64,000 bases of DNA from Pseudomonas panipatensis (GTDB lineage: Bacteria; Pseudomonadota; Gammaproteobacteria; Pseudomonadales; Pseudomonadaceae): NCBI RefSeq assembly GCF_900099785.1, contig NZ_FNDS01000012.1, positions 95,916 to 159,915 of the forward strand, read 5' to 3'. A model generated the notes under the pieces. It saw only the letters and a list, made by a program, of their open reading frames with translations, searched no databases and was not told the DNA's origin. Positions 52,536 to 64,000 of the stretch are shown piece by piece; the stretch's first letter is position 1; each line of letters opens with the position of its first letter. A program made the position numbers and the translations under genes.

Positions 52536-53597
52536 CTATTGCGCTTGTGCCACGGGCTGCGCGGCGGCTTGTTTGGCGGCGGCGGCGAGGTAGTCCGGTT
52601 TGGCCCAGTCGGCGGCCTTGAAGTCGCGGCGGATCAGGCCGAACTGTTTGGCGGCCTGGATCGAGGCGTCGAGCTTGCCGAGGAAGTCGGCATCCAGTTG
52701 CGGCGAGAGGGCGTCGGCCAGTGGGCGGTCCTTGAACTCGGTCTGCAGGATCACCGGCGGATAGCTGGCCTGCTTGGAGATCAGGTCGACGAAGGCGTCG
52801 TGGTTGGCCTCGGCGGTGGCCCAGGCCAGCGCTTGCAGTTCCACCTTGAGCAGGCGCTGGGTGATTTCCGGGTGGGCGTCGACGAAGGCGCCGTTGCCGA
52901 TCAGCACGCCTTGCAGGGTGCCGGCGCCGTTGAGGTCGCGGGTGCTCAGGGGGATGTCCGCCAGGCCCTTGGCTTGCAGGGCGAAGAGCCCGGCCAGGCC
53001 CCAGGTGGCGTCGATCTGCTTGGCCGCCAGGGCGGCGAGGGCGGCGCTGAAGTCGAGGTTGATGACTTTCAGGTCTTTCTCGCTGAGGCCGGCGCTGGCC
53101 AGGGCGTTGTCGAACGACAACTGGCTGGCGGTGCCGCGGAAGATGCCGACGCGCTTGCCCTTGAGGTCGGCCAGGGTCTTGATCGAGGAGCCCGGCTGCA
53201 CGCCCAGGTAATGGTTCACCCCGCGTCCGGTGGCGGCCAGCAGGCGGGTGTCGAGCCCGCCGGACTTGCCGATGATGCCCGCCAGGTCGCCGAGGTAGGC
53301 GAAGTCCACCTGGCCGTTGGCGAGGGCCTCGTTGATCACCGGGCCGGCGCCCTTGAAGTAGGTCCACTTCACCTGGATGCCATCGTTGGCGAATTCCTTC
53401 TCCAGCAGTTGGCGGGTATTGATCACGTCGACGATTCCGCCGCCGGCGTGATTCGGCCCGGCGCTGACGTCCGGCACGGCGATGCGGATTTCCTTCGGCG
53501 CCTCGGCGGCGCTGGTGAAGGGCGCGTAGGCGCCGAGCAGGCCGGCGAGGACCGGGGCGGCGAATAGGGACAGCAACTGATGGGTGAGGGCTCTCAT
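52536..53597 (-). CDS. atsR: Sulfate-ester ABC transporter substrate-binding protein AtsR
   Basis: The 353 aa protein has a signal peptide (about residues 1-30, ending T-S-A-A-E-A). Its SsuA/NMT1-type fold starts I-R-I-A-V-P-D-V-S-A-G, with V-D-F-A-Y-L-G-D and K-G-K-R-V-G-I-F-R-G-T-A-S in the expected places. It binds sulfate esters in the periplasm for the AtsB/AtsC importer. The ATG at 53597 has AGGAGG eight bases upstream; a 12-residue upstream extension is unlikely. It is divergent to atsB, so the transporter is split between strands. Confidence 0.88.
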   Translation of the reverse strand: MRALTHQLLSLFAAPVLAGLLGAYAPFTSAAEAPKEIRIAVPDVSAGPNHAGGGIVDVINTRQLLEKEFANDGIQVKWTYFKGAGPVINEALANGQVDFAYLGDLAGIIGKSGGLDTRLLAATGRGVNHYLGVQPGSSIKTLADLKGKRVGIFRGTASQLSFDNALASAGLSEKDLKVINLDFSAALAALAAKQIDATWGLAGLFALQAKGLADIPLSTRDLNGAGTLQGVLIGNGAFVDAHPEITQRLLKVELQALAWATAEANHDAFVDLISKQASYPPVILQTEFKDRPLADALSPQLDADFLGKLDASIQAAKQFGLIRRDFKAADWAKPDYLAAAAKQAAAQPVAQAQ

Positions 53598-53840
53598 GGC
53601 GCCTGCCTCCTGCGGGTGGGATAGGGGAGGCACTTAAGGCAGCTAACGGCTGATAAATAAAATAATAAAAACTTATTTTTTAGTAACTTTAAGTATTAAG
53701 GCGCGTCCGCTCTGCTTTGCCGGGCAGATGCGCAAAAGGCATAAAAAATATTCGCCGAATGCATTGGCCGCGGGCGGGGCACTTTCCTTAAATGGGTTCT
53801 CTTAGCTCTTAAATGCATTGACGGATATTTTATTATTCCA
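53598..53840. promoter_or_regulatory. AT-rich divergent promoter region between atsR and atsB
   Basis: These 243 bases contain a strongly AT-rich stretch (about 53655-53700, with runs such as AATAAAATAATAAAAA) in an otherwise GC-rich context. It is the only shared control region for atsR and the atsB-atsC-atsA run, so LysR-type (SftR, CysB) sites are expected here. A clear -35/-10 pair was not assigned. Confidence 0.5.
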
Positions 53841-55441
53841 ATGAAGAATAATCAGAAGGCGCTTGCCGCCGCGCCCCTCTTCTCGCCCCGAGGCTTCCCG
53901 GCCTGGCGTCCCGGTCGGCTCGGCGAGCGCTTGCTGGCCTGGCTGCCGGCGGCGCTGCTGTTCGGCCTCTGGTGGCTGGCCGCCGAGCGCCACTGGATGT
54001 CGGCGCAGGTGCTGCCGGCGCCGGCGCTGGTCTGGCAGAGCGGCCGCGAACTGATCGCCGGCGAACTCTGGCAGCAATTGTCGATCAGCCTGCAGCGCCT
54101 GGCCTGGGGCCTGCTCGCCGGGATCGCCAGCGGTCTCGCGCTGGGTGCCTGGCTGGGTTTCAGCCGCCGCGCCGAGCGTTTCATCCTGCCGACCTTCACC
54201 GCCCTGGCGCAGGTCCCGACCCTGGCCTGGATTCCGTTGTTCATGCTGTTCTTCGGCATCGGCGAGCTGCTCAAGCTGGTGGTGTTGGTGAAGGCGGTGA
54301 TCGTCCCGGTCACCCTGCACACCCTGGTCGGTGTGCGCGACGCCCAGCCCAAACTGCGTGAGGCCGCCGCCGTGCTGCGCCTGCCGCCGCGCCTGCTGGT
54401 CTGGCGCCTGCTCCTGCCGGCGGCGCTGCCGGCCTTTCTCACCGGCGTGCGCCTGGCCCTGGCGCAAGGCTGGACCTCGCTGCTGGCGGTGGAGTTGCTG
54501 GCGTCCAGCGAAGGCATCGGCTACCTGATGGTGCAGAGCCGGCAATTGTTCATGCTCGACGTGGTGTTCGTCTGCATCCTCGTCGTCGGCCTGGTCGGCG
54601 CCGCCATGGATCGCGGCATCCAGGCCGTGGAGCGGCGCCTGGTGCATTGGCCGCAGCAGGCCGCCGGCGAGTTCCGTCGCGGCAGCCGCGGACGTGGCTG
54701 GCAACGCTTGCAACCCTGGACGCTGCCGCTGGTCTTGCTGGCGCTGTGGCAGGCGGCGAGCCGTCTGCAATGGGTCGATCCGGCGATTCTCGCCAGCCCG
54801 GCGGCGGTGCTGGACGCCACTGCCCAGGGGCTGCTCGACGGCAGCCTGTTGCGGGCCCTGGGCAGTAGCTTGAGCCGCACGCTGCTTGGCCTGCTGTTGG
54901 GCGGCGGCGCCGGCTTCCTGCTCGGCCTGGCGCTGGGCCTGTGGCGCCCGGCGGAACGTCTGCTCGGCCCGTCTTTCGCGGCGCTGCGCCAGGTGGCGAT
55001 TTTCGCCTGGGTGCCGCTGCTCACCGCCTGGTTCGGCCTGGGCGAGGCGGCCAAGGTGGTGTTCGTCGCCCTGGCCGCGTTCTTCCCGCTGCTGCTGGCG
55101 ACCCAGCGCGGCATCGCCAGCCTGCCGGCGCAACTGGCGGAAGCGGCCCGCGCATTGCGCCTCGGGCCATGGCAACGCCTGCGCCTGCTGGTGCTGCCGG
55201 GCGCCGCGCCGTCGATCTTCGCCGGCCTGCGCCTGGGCCTGATCTACGCCTGGCTGGGGACCATCGGTGCCGAGTACTTCATGCCGTCGAACGGAGGCAT
55301 CGGCAGCCAGATGATCAGCGCCCAGCAACTGTTCCGCATGGACCTGGTCAGCGCCGGGATGCTCCTGGTCGGCCTCACCGGCGCCCTGCTCGGCGCCCTC
55401 GGACAACGCATCGAAGCGCGCGCCACGCGCTGGAGACACGC

Positions 55442-55445
<4 letters not shown>
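53841..55445 (+). CDS. atsB: Fused two-domain ABC permease AtsB
   Basis: The 534 aa membrane protein holds two complete BPD_transp_1 permease domains in one chain (about 20-270 and 290-530), each with its own coupling-helix EAA-type block: E-A-A-A-V-L-R-L-P in the first and E-A-A-R-A-L-R-L-G in the second. So it can form the full membrane channel alone with AtsC. It imports sulfate esters bound by AtsR. The start ATG 53841 follows a poor RBS (T-T-A-T-T-C-C-A). Its stop overlaps atsC (ATGA). Confidence 0.87.
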
Positions 55446-57935
<2,490 letters not shown>

Positions 57936-58372
57936 ACCCGGCCGCTGCCGTCGGCGGCGGCACCCGCGTGGCCTGCTGCGCCTGACCAGGCGAAGCAGGC
58001 CTCCCGCACAACCCCTTTCAGATTCAGTGAATTCCTACTCCGCACGACATGACCTTCAGTAAAAACTGAGGGTCAACTCCTCGCCAGTCGAAACACAGCG
58101 TCCGCGACAGCGCTGCCGCGCGGTCGCCGCCGTGCCCCCGGATGCCGCCGGCGAGCCCCACGGATGCTGGGCTGCGGGCATCGGGCAAGGCCGCGCCCAG
58201 GCGCGCTAGCGAAAGCGGGAAAGGCGTCTAGAATTCGGCAGTCAGTTGAATGGCGTCAATGAAATGGCGTTTTGCCAGCAATTTGCATTGCCTGCTTTCC
58301 TACACAACTGCACAATTGCGCTTTCGCCAAAAGAACGACAGAAAACGGCGAACGGGACTTCTGGGGACGGCC
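57936..58372. promoter_or_regulatory. Intergenic region before siaA, with a stem-loop
   Basis: No gene is seen in these 437 bases. GACCTTCAGT (58051-58060) and ACTGAGGGTC (58065-58074) form a ten-base stem with one G:U pair and a four-A loop; no U-run follows, so it is not a terminator. The part from about 58230 should carry the siaA promoter. An upstream-open frame of siaA reaches 58250 but lacks similarity. Confidence 0.45.
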
Positions 58373-60370
58373 ATGGCGGCAAGATGGGGGTTGCGCGGCA
58401 AATCGGTAGTAGCGCTGTTATTGGCCTGCGTTCTGGCGTTGGTTCCCGCGGTGCTGCTTGGCTGGAAGGCGATGGAGGACATCCGTACGCACTTCGGCCT
58501 GGCCTATGCGAAAAACTTCACCCTGCTCAACCAGCAGAAGATTCTCGCCCCGGTGATCCGCGAGCTGTCGCTGTCGCGGCGTCTGGCCGAGTCGGTGGTG
58601 ACCCAGGACTGGCTGCTCGACGAAGGCGATTCCGAGCGGCGCACGCGCTTCTTCCGCGAGGTGGAGGGCTACCGCAGCGACCAGCAGAACGACTATTCCT
58701 ACTTCGTCATCGTCGACGCCTCGCACCACTACTATTTCAACGACTCCACGGCGCCCCTTTCCAACGCCCCGCGCTACACCCTGAGCCCCGACGATCCGCA
58801 GGACTCCTGGTACTTCGCCAGCATGGCCAGTGCCGAGCCCTACAACATCAACGTCAACTATGACGCCAAGCTCAAGGTCACCAAGGTCTGGTTCAACGTC
58901 CAGGTGATCGCCGGCAACCGCAAGATCGGCCTGGCCGGCGGCGGCCTCGACCTGACGTCCTTCCTCGACCAGTTCATCTCCCGCCGCGAGCCCGGCGTGA
59001 CCTCGATGATCGTCGACGCCGACGGCGCCATCCAGGCGCACCCGGACAAGCGCCTGATCGCCTACAGCTCGGGCACCGGTACCGGCGCCGCCGCCCAGCA
59101 CCGTATCTTCGACCTGCTCGGCAGCGACGCCGAGCGCAGCGGCCTGCGCGGCGCGATGGATGACGCCGAGGCGCATCCCGGCGAGGTGCGCACCTTCTGG
59201 GCGACCCTCGACGGCAAGCGCCAGTTGCTGGCCACCGCCTATATCCCGGAACTGCGCTGGCACGTGCTCAGCGCCGTCGACCTGCATGCCGCGCAGGTGC
59301 TCGACAGCCGCTGGATCTGGCCGCTGCTCGGAACCCTGGTGGGACTGCTGGCGCTGCTCCTGCTGGGCTTCGCCTACACCGTCGAACTGCTGGTGCTCAG
59401 GCCGCTGCGCGCCCTGCGCCAGTCGGCCAAGGCGATCGCCGCCGGGCATTACGACAACCCGATGCCGAAGGCTCGCGGGGATGAGATCGGCGAGTTGTCG
59501 CAAGCCTTCTCGAGCATGGCCGAGCAGGTGCGCCGGCACACCGAGGAGCTGGAAGACAAGGTCCGCGAGCGGACGTCCGCCCTGGAGCAGGCCAACCGCG
59601 AGATGGCCGCAGCGCAGAAGAAGATCGGCGATTCCATCGATTACGCCAGCCTGATCCAGCGCGCCATCCTCCCCGACCGTCAGTTGCAGGCCTCCCTCGG
59701 CGAACACCATTTCGTCCTGTGGAAGCCGCGCGATGTGGTCGGCGGCGACTTCTACATCTACCGCGAAGGCAGCCACGACAGCCTGATCGGCGTGGTCGAC
59801 TGCGCCGGCCATGGGGTGCCCGGCGCGCTCATGACCATGCTCGCCCTGGCCGCCATCGACCACGCCATCGACAGCGTGCAGAGCCACGATCCGGCGTCCA
59901 TCCTGCGGGAAACCGACCAGGTGATGCGCGGCATGCTCAGCCAGGAGCAACTGACCCAGGCCCTGGCTACCAACATGGATGCCGGTTTCGTGCGCATCGA
60001 CCACGACCGCCGCCTGCTGCACTTCGCCGGGGCGAAGATTTCGCTATTCGCCTGCGACGGTGAGGAAGTCCGCGAGTTCAAGGGCGGCCGCCGCGCCCTC
60101 GGCGACAAGCGCCAGGGCGAGTACCAGAACATCGAGGTCGCCCTGCAGCCGGGTTGGACCTTCTACCTGTGCACCGACGGTTTCCTCGACCAGGCCGGCG
60201 GCGAGCATGGCTTCGGCTTCGGCAACAGCCGTTTCGCCGAGTTGCTGCGCCAGCATGCGCGGCTGCCCCTGGGCGAGCAGGCGCGGGTGTTCGCCGCCAG
60301 CCTCGCGGAGTATCAGGGCGAGCGGCCGCAGCGCGACGACATTACTATCCTTTCCTTCCGCTTCGAGTAG
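58373..60370 (+). CDS. siaA: SiaA, membrane PP2C-type (SpoIIE) phosphatase of the sia switch
   Basis: The 665 aa protein has two helices flanking a periplasmic dCache-type sensor (about 35-320), a HAMP domain (about 330-390), a coiled coil and a SpoIIE/PP2C phosphatase domain (about 430-665). The metal-binding aspartates are seen in V-G-G-D-F-Y-I, V-D-C-A-G-H-G-V-P-G-A, T-D-G-F-L-D-Q-A-G-G and R-D-D-I-T-I-L. In P. aeruginosa it dephosphorylates SiaC and starts c-di-GMP production, leading to aggregation during surfactant (SDS) growth. The ATG at 58373 gives the usual length; upstream residues are not conserved. Confidence 0.93.
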   Translation: MAARWGLRGKSVVALLLACVLALVPAVLLGWKAMEDIRTHFGLAYAKNFTLLNQQKILAPVIRELSLSRRLAESVVTQDWLLDEGDSERRTRFFREVEGYRSDQQNDYSYFVIVDASHHYYFNDSTAPLSNAPRYTLSPDDPQDSWYFASMASAEPYNINVNYDAKLKVTKVWFNVQVIAGNRKIGLAGGGLDLTSFLDQFISRREPGVTSMIVDADGAIQAHPDKRLIAYSSGTGTGAAAQHRIFDLLGSDAERSGLRGAMDDAEAHPGEVRTFWATLDGKRQLLATAYIPELRWHVLSAVDLHAAQVLDSRWIWPLLGTLVGLLALLLLGFAYTVELLVLRPLRALRQSAKAIAAGHYDNPMPKARGDEIGELSQAFSSMAEQVRRHTEELEDKVRERTSALEQANREMAAAQKKIGDSIDYASLIQRAILPDRQLQASLGEHHFVLWKPRDVVGGDFYIYREGSHDSLIGVVDCAGHGVPGALMTMLALAAIDHAIDSVQSHDPASILRETDQVMRGMLSQEQLTQALATNMDAGFVRIDHDRRLLHFAGAKISLFACDGEEVREFKGGRRALGDKRQGEYQNIEVALQPGWTFYLCTDGFLDQAGGEHGFGFGNSRFAELLRQHARLPLGEQARVFAASLAEYQGERPQRDDITILSFRFE

Positions 60371-60379
60371 GAGTTCGCC

Positions 60380-60922
60380 ATGGAGACACTAGACCTGTTG
60401 GCCATGCGTGACAGCTTTACCCGGCAACGCATCCTGCTGTGCTTCAACGGACCGATCTCGCGCAGCCTGATCGAGGAAATCGGCCACGCCCTGCGCAACT
60501 ACATGCAGGCCGAGCAGGCGCATCCCAGCGAGGCGATGGATGTCTTCGCGGTGTACATCGAGATGACCCAGAACATCCGTCATTACGCCAGCACGCGCGG
60601 CTACAGCGAGCAGGATGCCTCGGCCACCGTGGCCATCGCCCGCGACGACGACGGCCACTACCTGGTCTCCGCCGGCAACCTGGTGGAACTGGAAGACGGC
60701 CGCGCCCTGGTGCGCAGCATCGAGGCCATCGCCGGGCTCGACAAGGCCCAGCTCAAGGCCGCCTACAAGGAACAACTGCGCCGCCCGCGCGACGCCGAGG
60801 CCAGCAGCGGTGCCGGTCTGGGCCTGCTGGACATCGCCCGCAAAGCCAGCGCGCCGCTGTTCACTTCCCTTACCGAACAACCCGATGGCCGCGCGTTCTT
60901 CAGCCTGCGCGCCGTTATCTGA
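60380..60922 (+). CDS. siaB: SiaB, kinase of SiaC
   Basis: The 180 aa GHKL-like protein has a variant ATP-binding fold with M-T-Q-N-I-R-H-Y (N-box-like) and G-A-G-L-G-L-L-D-I-A-R-K (G-box-like). It phosphorylates SiaC and opposes SiaA. It is nine bases after siaA and 25 bases before siaC in the siaABCD operon. Confidence 0.92.
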   Translation: METLDLLAMRDSFTRQRILLCFNGPISRSLIEEIGHALRNYMQAEQAHPSEAMDVFAVYIEMTQNIRHYASTRGYSEQDASATVAIARDDDGHYLVSAGNLVELEDGRALVRSIEAIAGLDKAQLKAAYKEQLRRPRDAEASSGAGLGLLDIARKASAPLFTSLTEQPDGRAFFSLRAVI

Positions 60923-60947
60923 CCCTGCGTTTCAGGAATACAACGCT

Positions 60948-61328
60948 ATGAGTGACCTCAATATCAGCGGCACCCAGTCCACCCCGTCGATCCATGGCGA
61001 CTGGCAGGCCGGCGTCCTCGCCATGCAGGGCGATTCCTATCCGGAGAACTCCTACGAACTCTTCGGCCAAGTGATCGAGTGGGTGCAGCGCTTCCTCAGT
61101 GAGGAGCAGCGCCCGCTGTCCCTCGACCTGCGCCTGCTGTACCTCAACACCAGCTCGATCAAGGCCATGATGGATATCTTCGACCTGCTCGAAGAAGCCC
61201 ATGGCAGGGGGCTTCGGACCCAGGTGAGCTGGCACTACGACCGGCGCAACGAACGGGTCGCCGAGCTGGCCGAGGAATTCCGCGAAGACTGCAGCTTCCC
61301 CTTCGAAATCCAGCCCTACGACGAGTGA
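60948..61328 (+). CDS. siaC: SiaC, phospho-regulated partner of SiaD
   Basis: The 126 aa DUF1987-type protein has its phosphorylation site at Thr68 (Y-L-N-T-S-S), exactly the residue used in P. aeruginosa. The unphosphorylated form binds and activates the diguanylate cyclase SiaD. The ATG at 60948 gives the family N-terminus M-S-D-L-N-I. Its stop lies just before the siaD start. Confidence 0.94.
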   Translation: MSDLNISGTQSTPSIHGDWQAGVLAMQGDSYPENSYELFGQVIEWVQRFLSEEQRPLSLDLRLLYLNTSSIKAMMDIFDLLEEAHGRGLRTQVSWHYDRRNERVAELAEEFREDCSFPFEIQPYDE

Positions 61329-61333
61329 CGGCC

Positions 61334-62128
61334 ATGAGCAGCGAGCGCGAGCTGGACCTGTTGATCGAGGAGCTGTTGGCCGACCCCCAGTACGTCGGCC
61401 ATCCCCTGCGCGAGGCCTTGTTCCTCAAGCACCAGCAATCCCTCGAACAGTTGGCTCGCCTGGAGCGTATCGCGCGTATCTCCGACGGTTTCCAGTCGAT
61501 GGCGCGCGCGCAGAACTCCACGCTGTCCGAGCGTTATCACAAGCAACTGCGCCAGTTGGAAAAGGTCGCGCGCATCTCCGATCGCTACCAGGACATGATG
61601 CGCGACCTCAACCTGGCGCTGAAGGAAGCCTCCACCCACGACCCGCTGACCGGCATCGGCAACCGCCGCCTGCTGATGGATCGCCTGCGCGAAGAGAGCG
61701 AGCGCGCCCAGCGCCAGAAGCGCCCTTATGTGCTGGTGATCCTCGACGTCGACCATTTCAAGCTGGTCAACGACAACTGGGGGCATGAGGTGGGCGACCG
61801 CGTGCTGGTGGAAATCGGCCGCGCCATGCAGGCCGCACTGCGCCAATACGACCTCTGCGGCCGCTGGGGCGGCGAGGAATTCCTCCTGCTGCTGCCAGAT
61901 ACCGGCATGGCCGAGGCCGGGCAGGTGATCGAGCGCGTTCGCAACGATATCCGCGCCCTGGCCGTGCGCGTCGGCACCGAGGCGCTGTCGGTGACGGCCA
62001 GCTTCGGGGTTGCCGAATACCAGCTGGGCGAGAGCTACTCGCAGACCCTCAGCCGCGCCGACGCGGCACTGCTCGCCGCCAAACGCGGCGGGCGCGACAA
62101 GTGCGTGGCCAGCCTGGTCGAGGACTGA
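61334..62128 (+). CDS. siaD: SiaD, diguanylate cyclase
   Basis: The 264 aa soluble protein has an N-terminal helical region (about 1-100; coiled, with repeated A-R-I-S-D motifs) that binds SiaC, and a GGDEF domain. The active-site motif is G-G-E-E-F (intact), with the product-inhibition I-site R-Q-Y-D five residues before it. It makes c-di-GMP when SiaC is dephosphorylated. The ATG at 61334 is preferred; a GTG at 61325 overlaps the siaC stop and would add three residues. Confidence 0.93.
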   Translation: MSSERELDLLIEELLADPQYVGHPLREALFLKHQQSLEQLARLERIARISDGFQSMARAQNSTLSERYHKQLRQLEKVARISDRYQDMMRDLNLALKEASTHDPLTGIGNRRLLMDRLREESERAQRQKRPYVLVILDVDHFKLVNDNWGHEVGDRVLVEIGRAMQAALRQYDLCGRWGGEEFLLLLPDTGMAEAGQVIERVRNDIRALAVRVGTEALSVTASFGVAEYQLGESYSQTLSRADAALLAAKRGGRDKCVASLVED

Positions 62129-62144
62129 GCGCGCTGCGCCCAGG

Positions 62145-62167
62145 CGGCCCGCTTCTACGGCGGGCCG
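62145..62167. terminator. Hairpin between the convergent siaD and gbdR genes
   Basis: CGGCCCGC (62145-62152) pairs with GCGGGCCG (62160-62167) around a seven-base loop, in the 59-base gap between two convergent stops. No U-run is present. A bidirectional terminator role is likely from position. Confidence 0.5.
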
Positions 62168-62187
62168 GGCGGGTGTTGCGCGGCGCC

Positions 62188-63291
62188 TTAGATTCGCACG
62201 CTGGCGAAGGTCGATTCACCCTGCGCCTGGCTCAGCGCCGAGATGGCCGAGGAATGCGGCATCAGCGCCAGGTCCTGGGGGATCGGCATCAGCACCACCG
62301 GTTGGCCCAGCGGCTGGCCCTGGCGCTCGTCGCGCGGCGGGATGCCGAAGTATTCGCGGTAGCACTTGGAGAAGTGCGGGGTGGAAACGAAGCCGCACAC
62401 CGAGGCCACTTCGATGATCGACATCGAGGTCTGCTTGAGCAACTGGCGCGCGCGGATCAGGCGCAGCTTCAGGTAGTAGCGCGATGGCGAGCAGTGCAGG
62501 TACTTCTGGAACAGCCGTTCGAGCTGGCGCCGCGACACGTTGACGTAGACCGCCAGTTCGTCGAGGTCGATCGGTTCTTCCAGGTTGGCTTCCATCAGCG
62601 CGACGATTTCCTGCAGCTTCGGCTGGTTGGTGCCGAGCATGTGCTTGAGCGGCACGCGCTGGTGGTCCTGCTCGTTGCGGATGCGTTCGTAGATGAACAT
62701 TTCGGAGATTGCCGCCGACAGTTCGCGGCCGTGCTCGCGGCCGATCAGGTGCAGCATCATGTCCATCGGTGCGGTGCCGCCGGAGGAGGTGTAGCGGTTG
62801 CGGTCGATGGAGAACAGGCGGGTGCTCATGGCCACCCGCGGGAAGGCCTCCTGCATCGCCGCCAGGCATTCCCAGTGCACGCTGCAGTCGTAGCCGTCGA
62901 GCAGGCCGGCGCGGGCCAGTGCCCAGCTGCCGGTGCACACGGCGCCGAGGCGGCGGCCCAGGCGCGCCTGGGTCTGCAGGAAGCTGACGTGCTCGCGGCT
63001 GACGCTGCGCTGGATGCCGACGCCGCCGACCACGATCAGCGTGTCCATGGCCGGGGCGCTGTCGGCGCCGGCGTCGGGGGTGATCTGCAGGCCGTCGCTG
63101 GCCCACACCTGGCGGCCGTCGAGGCTGATGGTGTGCCAGCGGTACAGCTCGCGTCCGGAGAGCTGGTTGGCCATGCGCAAGGGTTCCACCGCGGAGGCCA
63201 GGGAGATCAGGGTGAAATTGTCCAGCAGCAGGAAGCCGATGGACTGCGGAGCTCGGTTCTGCGGGGGAACTCCGGGATTGAAGGCATTCAT
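62188..63291 (-). CDS. gbdR: GbdR, AraC/GlxA-family activator of glycine betaine catabolism
   Basis: The 367 aa protein has an N-terminal DJ-1/PfpI-like (GATase1) domain (about 15-210: I-G-F-L-L-L-D-N-F-T-L, V-C-T-G-S-W-A-L) and a C-terminal AraC double helix-turn-helix (about 240-340: V-N-V-S-R-R-Q-L-E-R-L-F, then A-S-V-C-G-F-V-S-T-P-H-F-S-K). It senses glycine betaine or dimethylglycine and activates the gbc/dgc and serine dehydratase genes. The ATG at 63291 has GAGGAG eight bases upstream; a longer frame is not needed. The neighbouring sda gene matches the PAO1 order. Confidence 0.92.
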   Translation of the reverse strand: MNAFNPGVPPQNRAPQSIGFLLLDNFTLISLASAVEPLRMANQLSGRELYRWHTISLDGRQVWASDGLQITPDAGADSAPAMDTLIVVGGVGIQRSVSREHVSFLQTQARLGRRLGAVCTGSWALARAGLLDGYDCSVHWECLAAMQEAFPRVAMSTRLFSIDRNRYTSSGGTAPMDMMLHLIGREHGRELSAAISEMFIYERIRNEQDHQRVPLKHMLGTNQPKLQEIVALMEANLEEPIDLDELAVYVNVSRRQLERLFQKYLHCSPSRYYLKLRLIRARQLLKQTSMSIIEVASVCGFVSTPHFSKCYREYFGIPPRDERQGQPLGQPVVLMPIPQDLALMPHSSAISALSQAQGESTFASVRI

Positions 63292-63665
63292 GCTTGATCT
63301 CCTCACGCTAGTCACAGTCGCCCGGAAGGGGCCTTTCTTATGGTTGTTCTCTGCTTGGGGGTTGCCCGCGGGCATTACCCATATCTAGAGCAAGGCAAAT
63401 GCCATGCCTAAATTGATTGGGCGTTCAATATAAAAAAGAGGAAGGCTCAGGGCGGCGCATTTGGGAGCGTAGAAGCGACATCCGGGAGGTCGCAAATGCT
63501 TATGTGCTGGGGCCTCTGAGGCTTTTGGTAGCACTGGCGCGGGAGGCAGGATGCGACCGGCTGGTCGGAAAAGTAACGTTTGTCAGAATTGTCTTCAGCT
63601 CGCCGGGGCAGCCGGGGCGGTGCGCCAAAAGGTAGCGCGCCCGCCTCCCGGTGAGCGATATCAGG
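63292..63665. promoter_or_regulatory. Intergenic region between gbdR and the serine dehydratase gene
   Basis: These 374 bases hold no credible gene. They contain the gbdR promoter, and the far side lies beyond the stop of the minus-strand dehydratase gene, so read-through from it into gbdR is possible. A T-rich stretch (about 63385-63450) is the most likely promoter zone; no binding site was assigned. Confidence 0.4.
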
Positions 63666-64000
63666 TCAGCATTCGATGCTGCTGACGGCCAGGCCGCCGC
63701 GCGAGGTTTCCTTGTACTTGTCGTGCATGTCGGCGCCGGTGTCGCGCATGGTGCGGATCACCTGGTCGAGGCTGATGAAGTGCTGGCCGTCGCCGCGCAG
63801 GGCCATCTGTGCGGCGTTGATGGCTTTCACCGCGGCGATGGCGTTGCGTTCGATGCAGGGCACCTGGACCAGTCCGCCGACCGGGTCGCAGGTCAGCCCG
63901 AGGTTGTGTTCCAGGCCGATCTCGGCGGCGTTCTCGACCTGTTCCGGGGAGGCCCCGAGGACTTCCGCGAGGCCGGCCGCGGCCATGGCGCAGGCGGAGC
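63666..64000 (-). CDS. L-serine dehydratase, C-terminal part (runs off the right edge)
   Basis: The visible 111 residues are the end of the iron-sulfur catalytic domain of a one-chain L-serine dehydratase (SdaA/SdaB type). The cluster ligands are in [10 protein letters not shown] and V-P-C-I-E-R-N-A. The frame continues to the right window edge (A-C-A-M-A-A-A-G before the first internal Met), so the N-terminal ACT-like domain is outside. The protein ends in S-S-I-E-C; in this enzyme class the C-terminal cysteine reaches back to the cluster. It converts L-serine to pyruvate and ammonia, downstream of betaine to glycine to serine, consistent with GbdR next door. Confidence 0.92.
   Translation of the reverse strand, partial: SACAMAAAGLAEVLGASPEQVENAAEIGLEHNLGLTCDPVGGLVQVPCIERNAIAAVKAINAAQMALRGDGQHFISLDQVIRTMRDTGADMHDKYKETSRGGLAVSSIEC

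Noticed and set aside
53726..53803. Short plus-strand frame before atsB as a second leader peptide
   Set aside because: It has no cysteines and no clear RBS, unlike the 51263-51334 frame, and ends close to the atsB start only by chance.
58051..58074. Stem-loop before siaA as an intrinsic terminator for atsA
   Set aside because: No U-run follows the stem on either strand, and it lies more than 110 bases from the atsA stop; kept only as a structural note.

Overview
The window looks like a chromosomal segment of a high-GC Pseudomonas, closest to the P. aeruginosa group. Almost every gene reads as an ortholog of a known P. aeruginosa family, often at matching length. Examples are Rmd, Gmd, WbpW, Wzm, Wzt, WbpX/Y/Z, PntAA/AB/B, the caa3-type CoxBA operon, PrlC, AtsA with its formylglycine cysteine at residue 51, SiaA-D with SiaC threonine at residue 68, and GbdR. 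No tRNA, rRNA, CRISPR array, intact insertion sequence or prophage was seen.

Layout. (1) 1-7514: a cell-surface polysaccharide flank with the end of one glycosyltransferase, a tandem related glycosyltransferase, a methyltransferase, two polytopic GT-C-like membrane proteins, an inverted acyltransferase, and a decayed stretch that includes a UbiA-family relic. (2) 7515-16560: the complete common polysaccharide antigen (A-band, D-rhamnan) operon rmd-gmd-wbpW-wzm-wzt-wbpX-wbpY-wbpZ, with genes overlapping by a few bases and a terminator on the last stop codon. (3) 16614-21849, minus strand: a DUF1127 small protein, an acetyl-CoA hydrolase/CoA-transferase and the pntAA-AB-B transhydrogenase operon. 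(4) 22518-31922: the cytochrome c oxidase block (coxB, coxA, ctaG, coIII, then SURF1, a SURF1-linked protein, heme A synthase, heme O synthase, Sco and a YcxB-like protein), interrupted by one opposite-strand twin-TM gene. (5) 32296-46688: mixed housekeeping, with two carbonic anhydrases (beta and gamma class), an SOS-box radical SAM protein, a PAS-GAF-GGDEF-EAL protein, PrlC, a three-gene uncharacterised envelope operon and a HAD phosphatase. (6) 46784-57935: a sulfate-ester scavenging locus (two TauD/AtsK-type dioxygenases, TonB receptor, LysR regulator, AtsR/AtsB/AtsC transporter, arylsulfatase AtsA). (7) 58373-62128: siaABCD, a c-di-GMP/aggregation switch. (8) 62188-64000: GbdR and the 3' end of an L-serine dehydratase, a glycine betaine to serine catabolism neighbourhood.

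How they work together. Block 2 makes GDP-D-rhamnose (WbpW, Gmd, Rmd), assembles the D-rhamnan on the cytoplasmic face (WbpZ/Y/X) and exports it through Wzm/Wzt; block 1 probably decorates or caps it or a related surface glycan. Block 4 supplies the aa3/caa3 terminal oxidase with its heme A and copper assembly factors. Block 6 takes up sulfate esters across both membranes and releases sulfate hydrolytically (AtsA) or oxidatively (AtsK).

The most interesting points are a 23-codon, two-cysteine leader ORF with a strong RBS just upstream of the sulfate-ester TonB receptor gene, an uncharacterised three-gene envelope operon (42120-45881), a textbook LexA box shared by the divergent radical-SAM and c-di-GMP genes, and the UbiA-family relic beside the rhamnan operon. 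Compared with my memory of the PAO1 gene order, the blocks come from several separate origin-proximal places, so the window is rearranged relative to PAO1. All family calls are made by reading the sequence; no database search was run.
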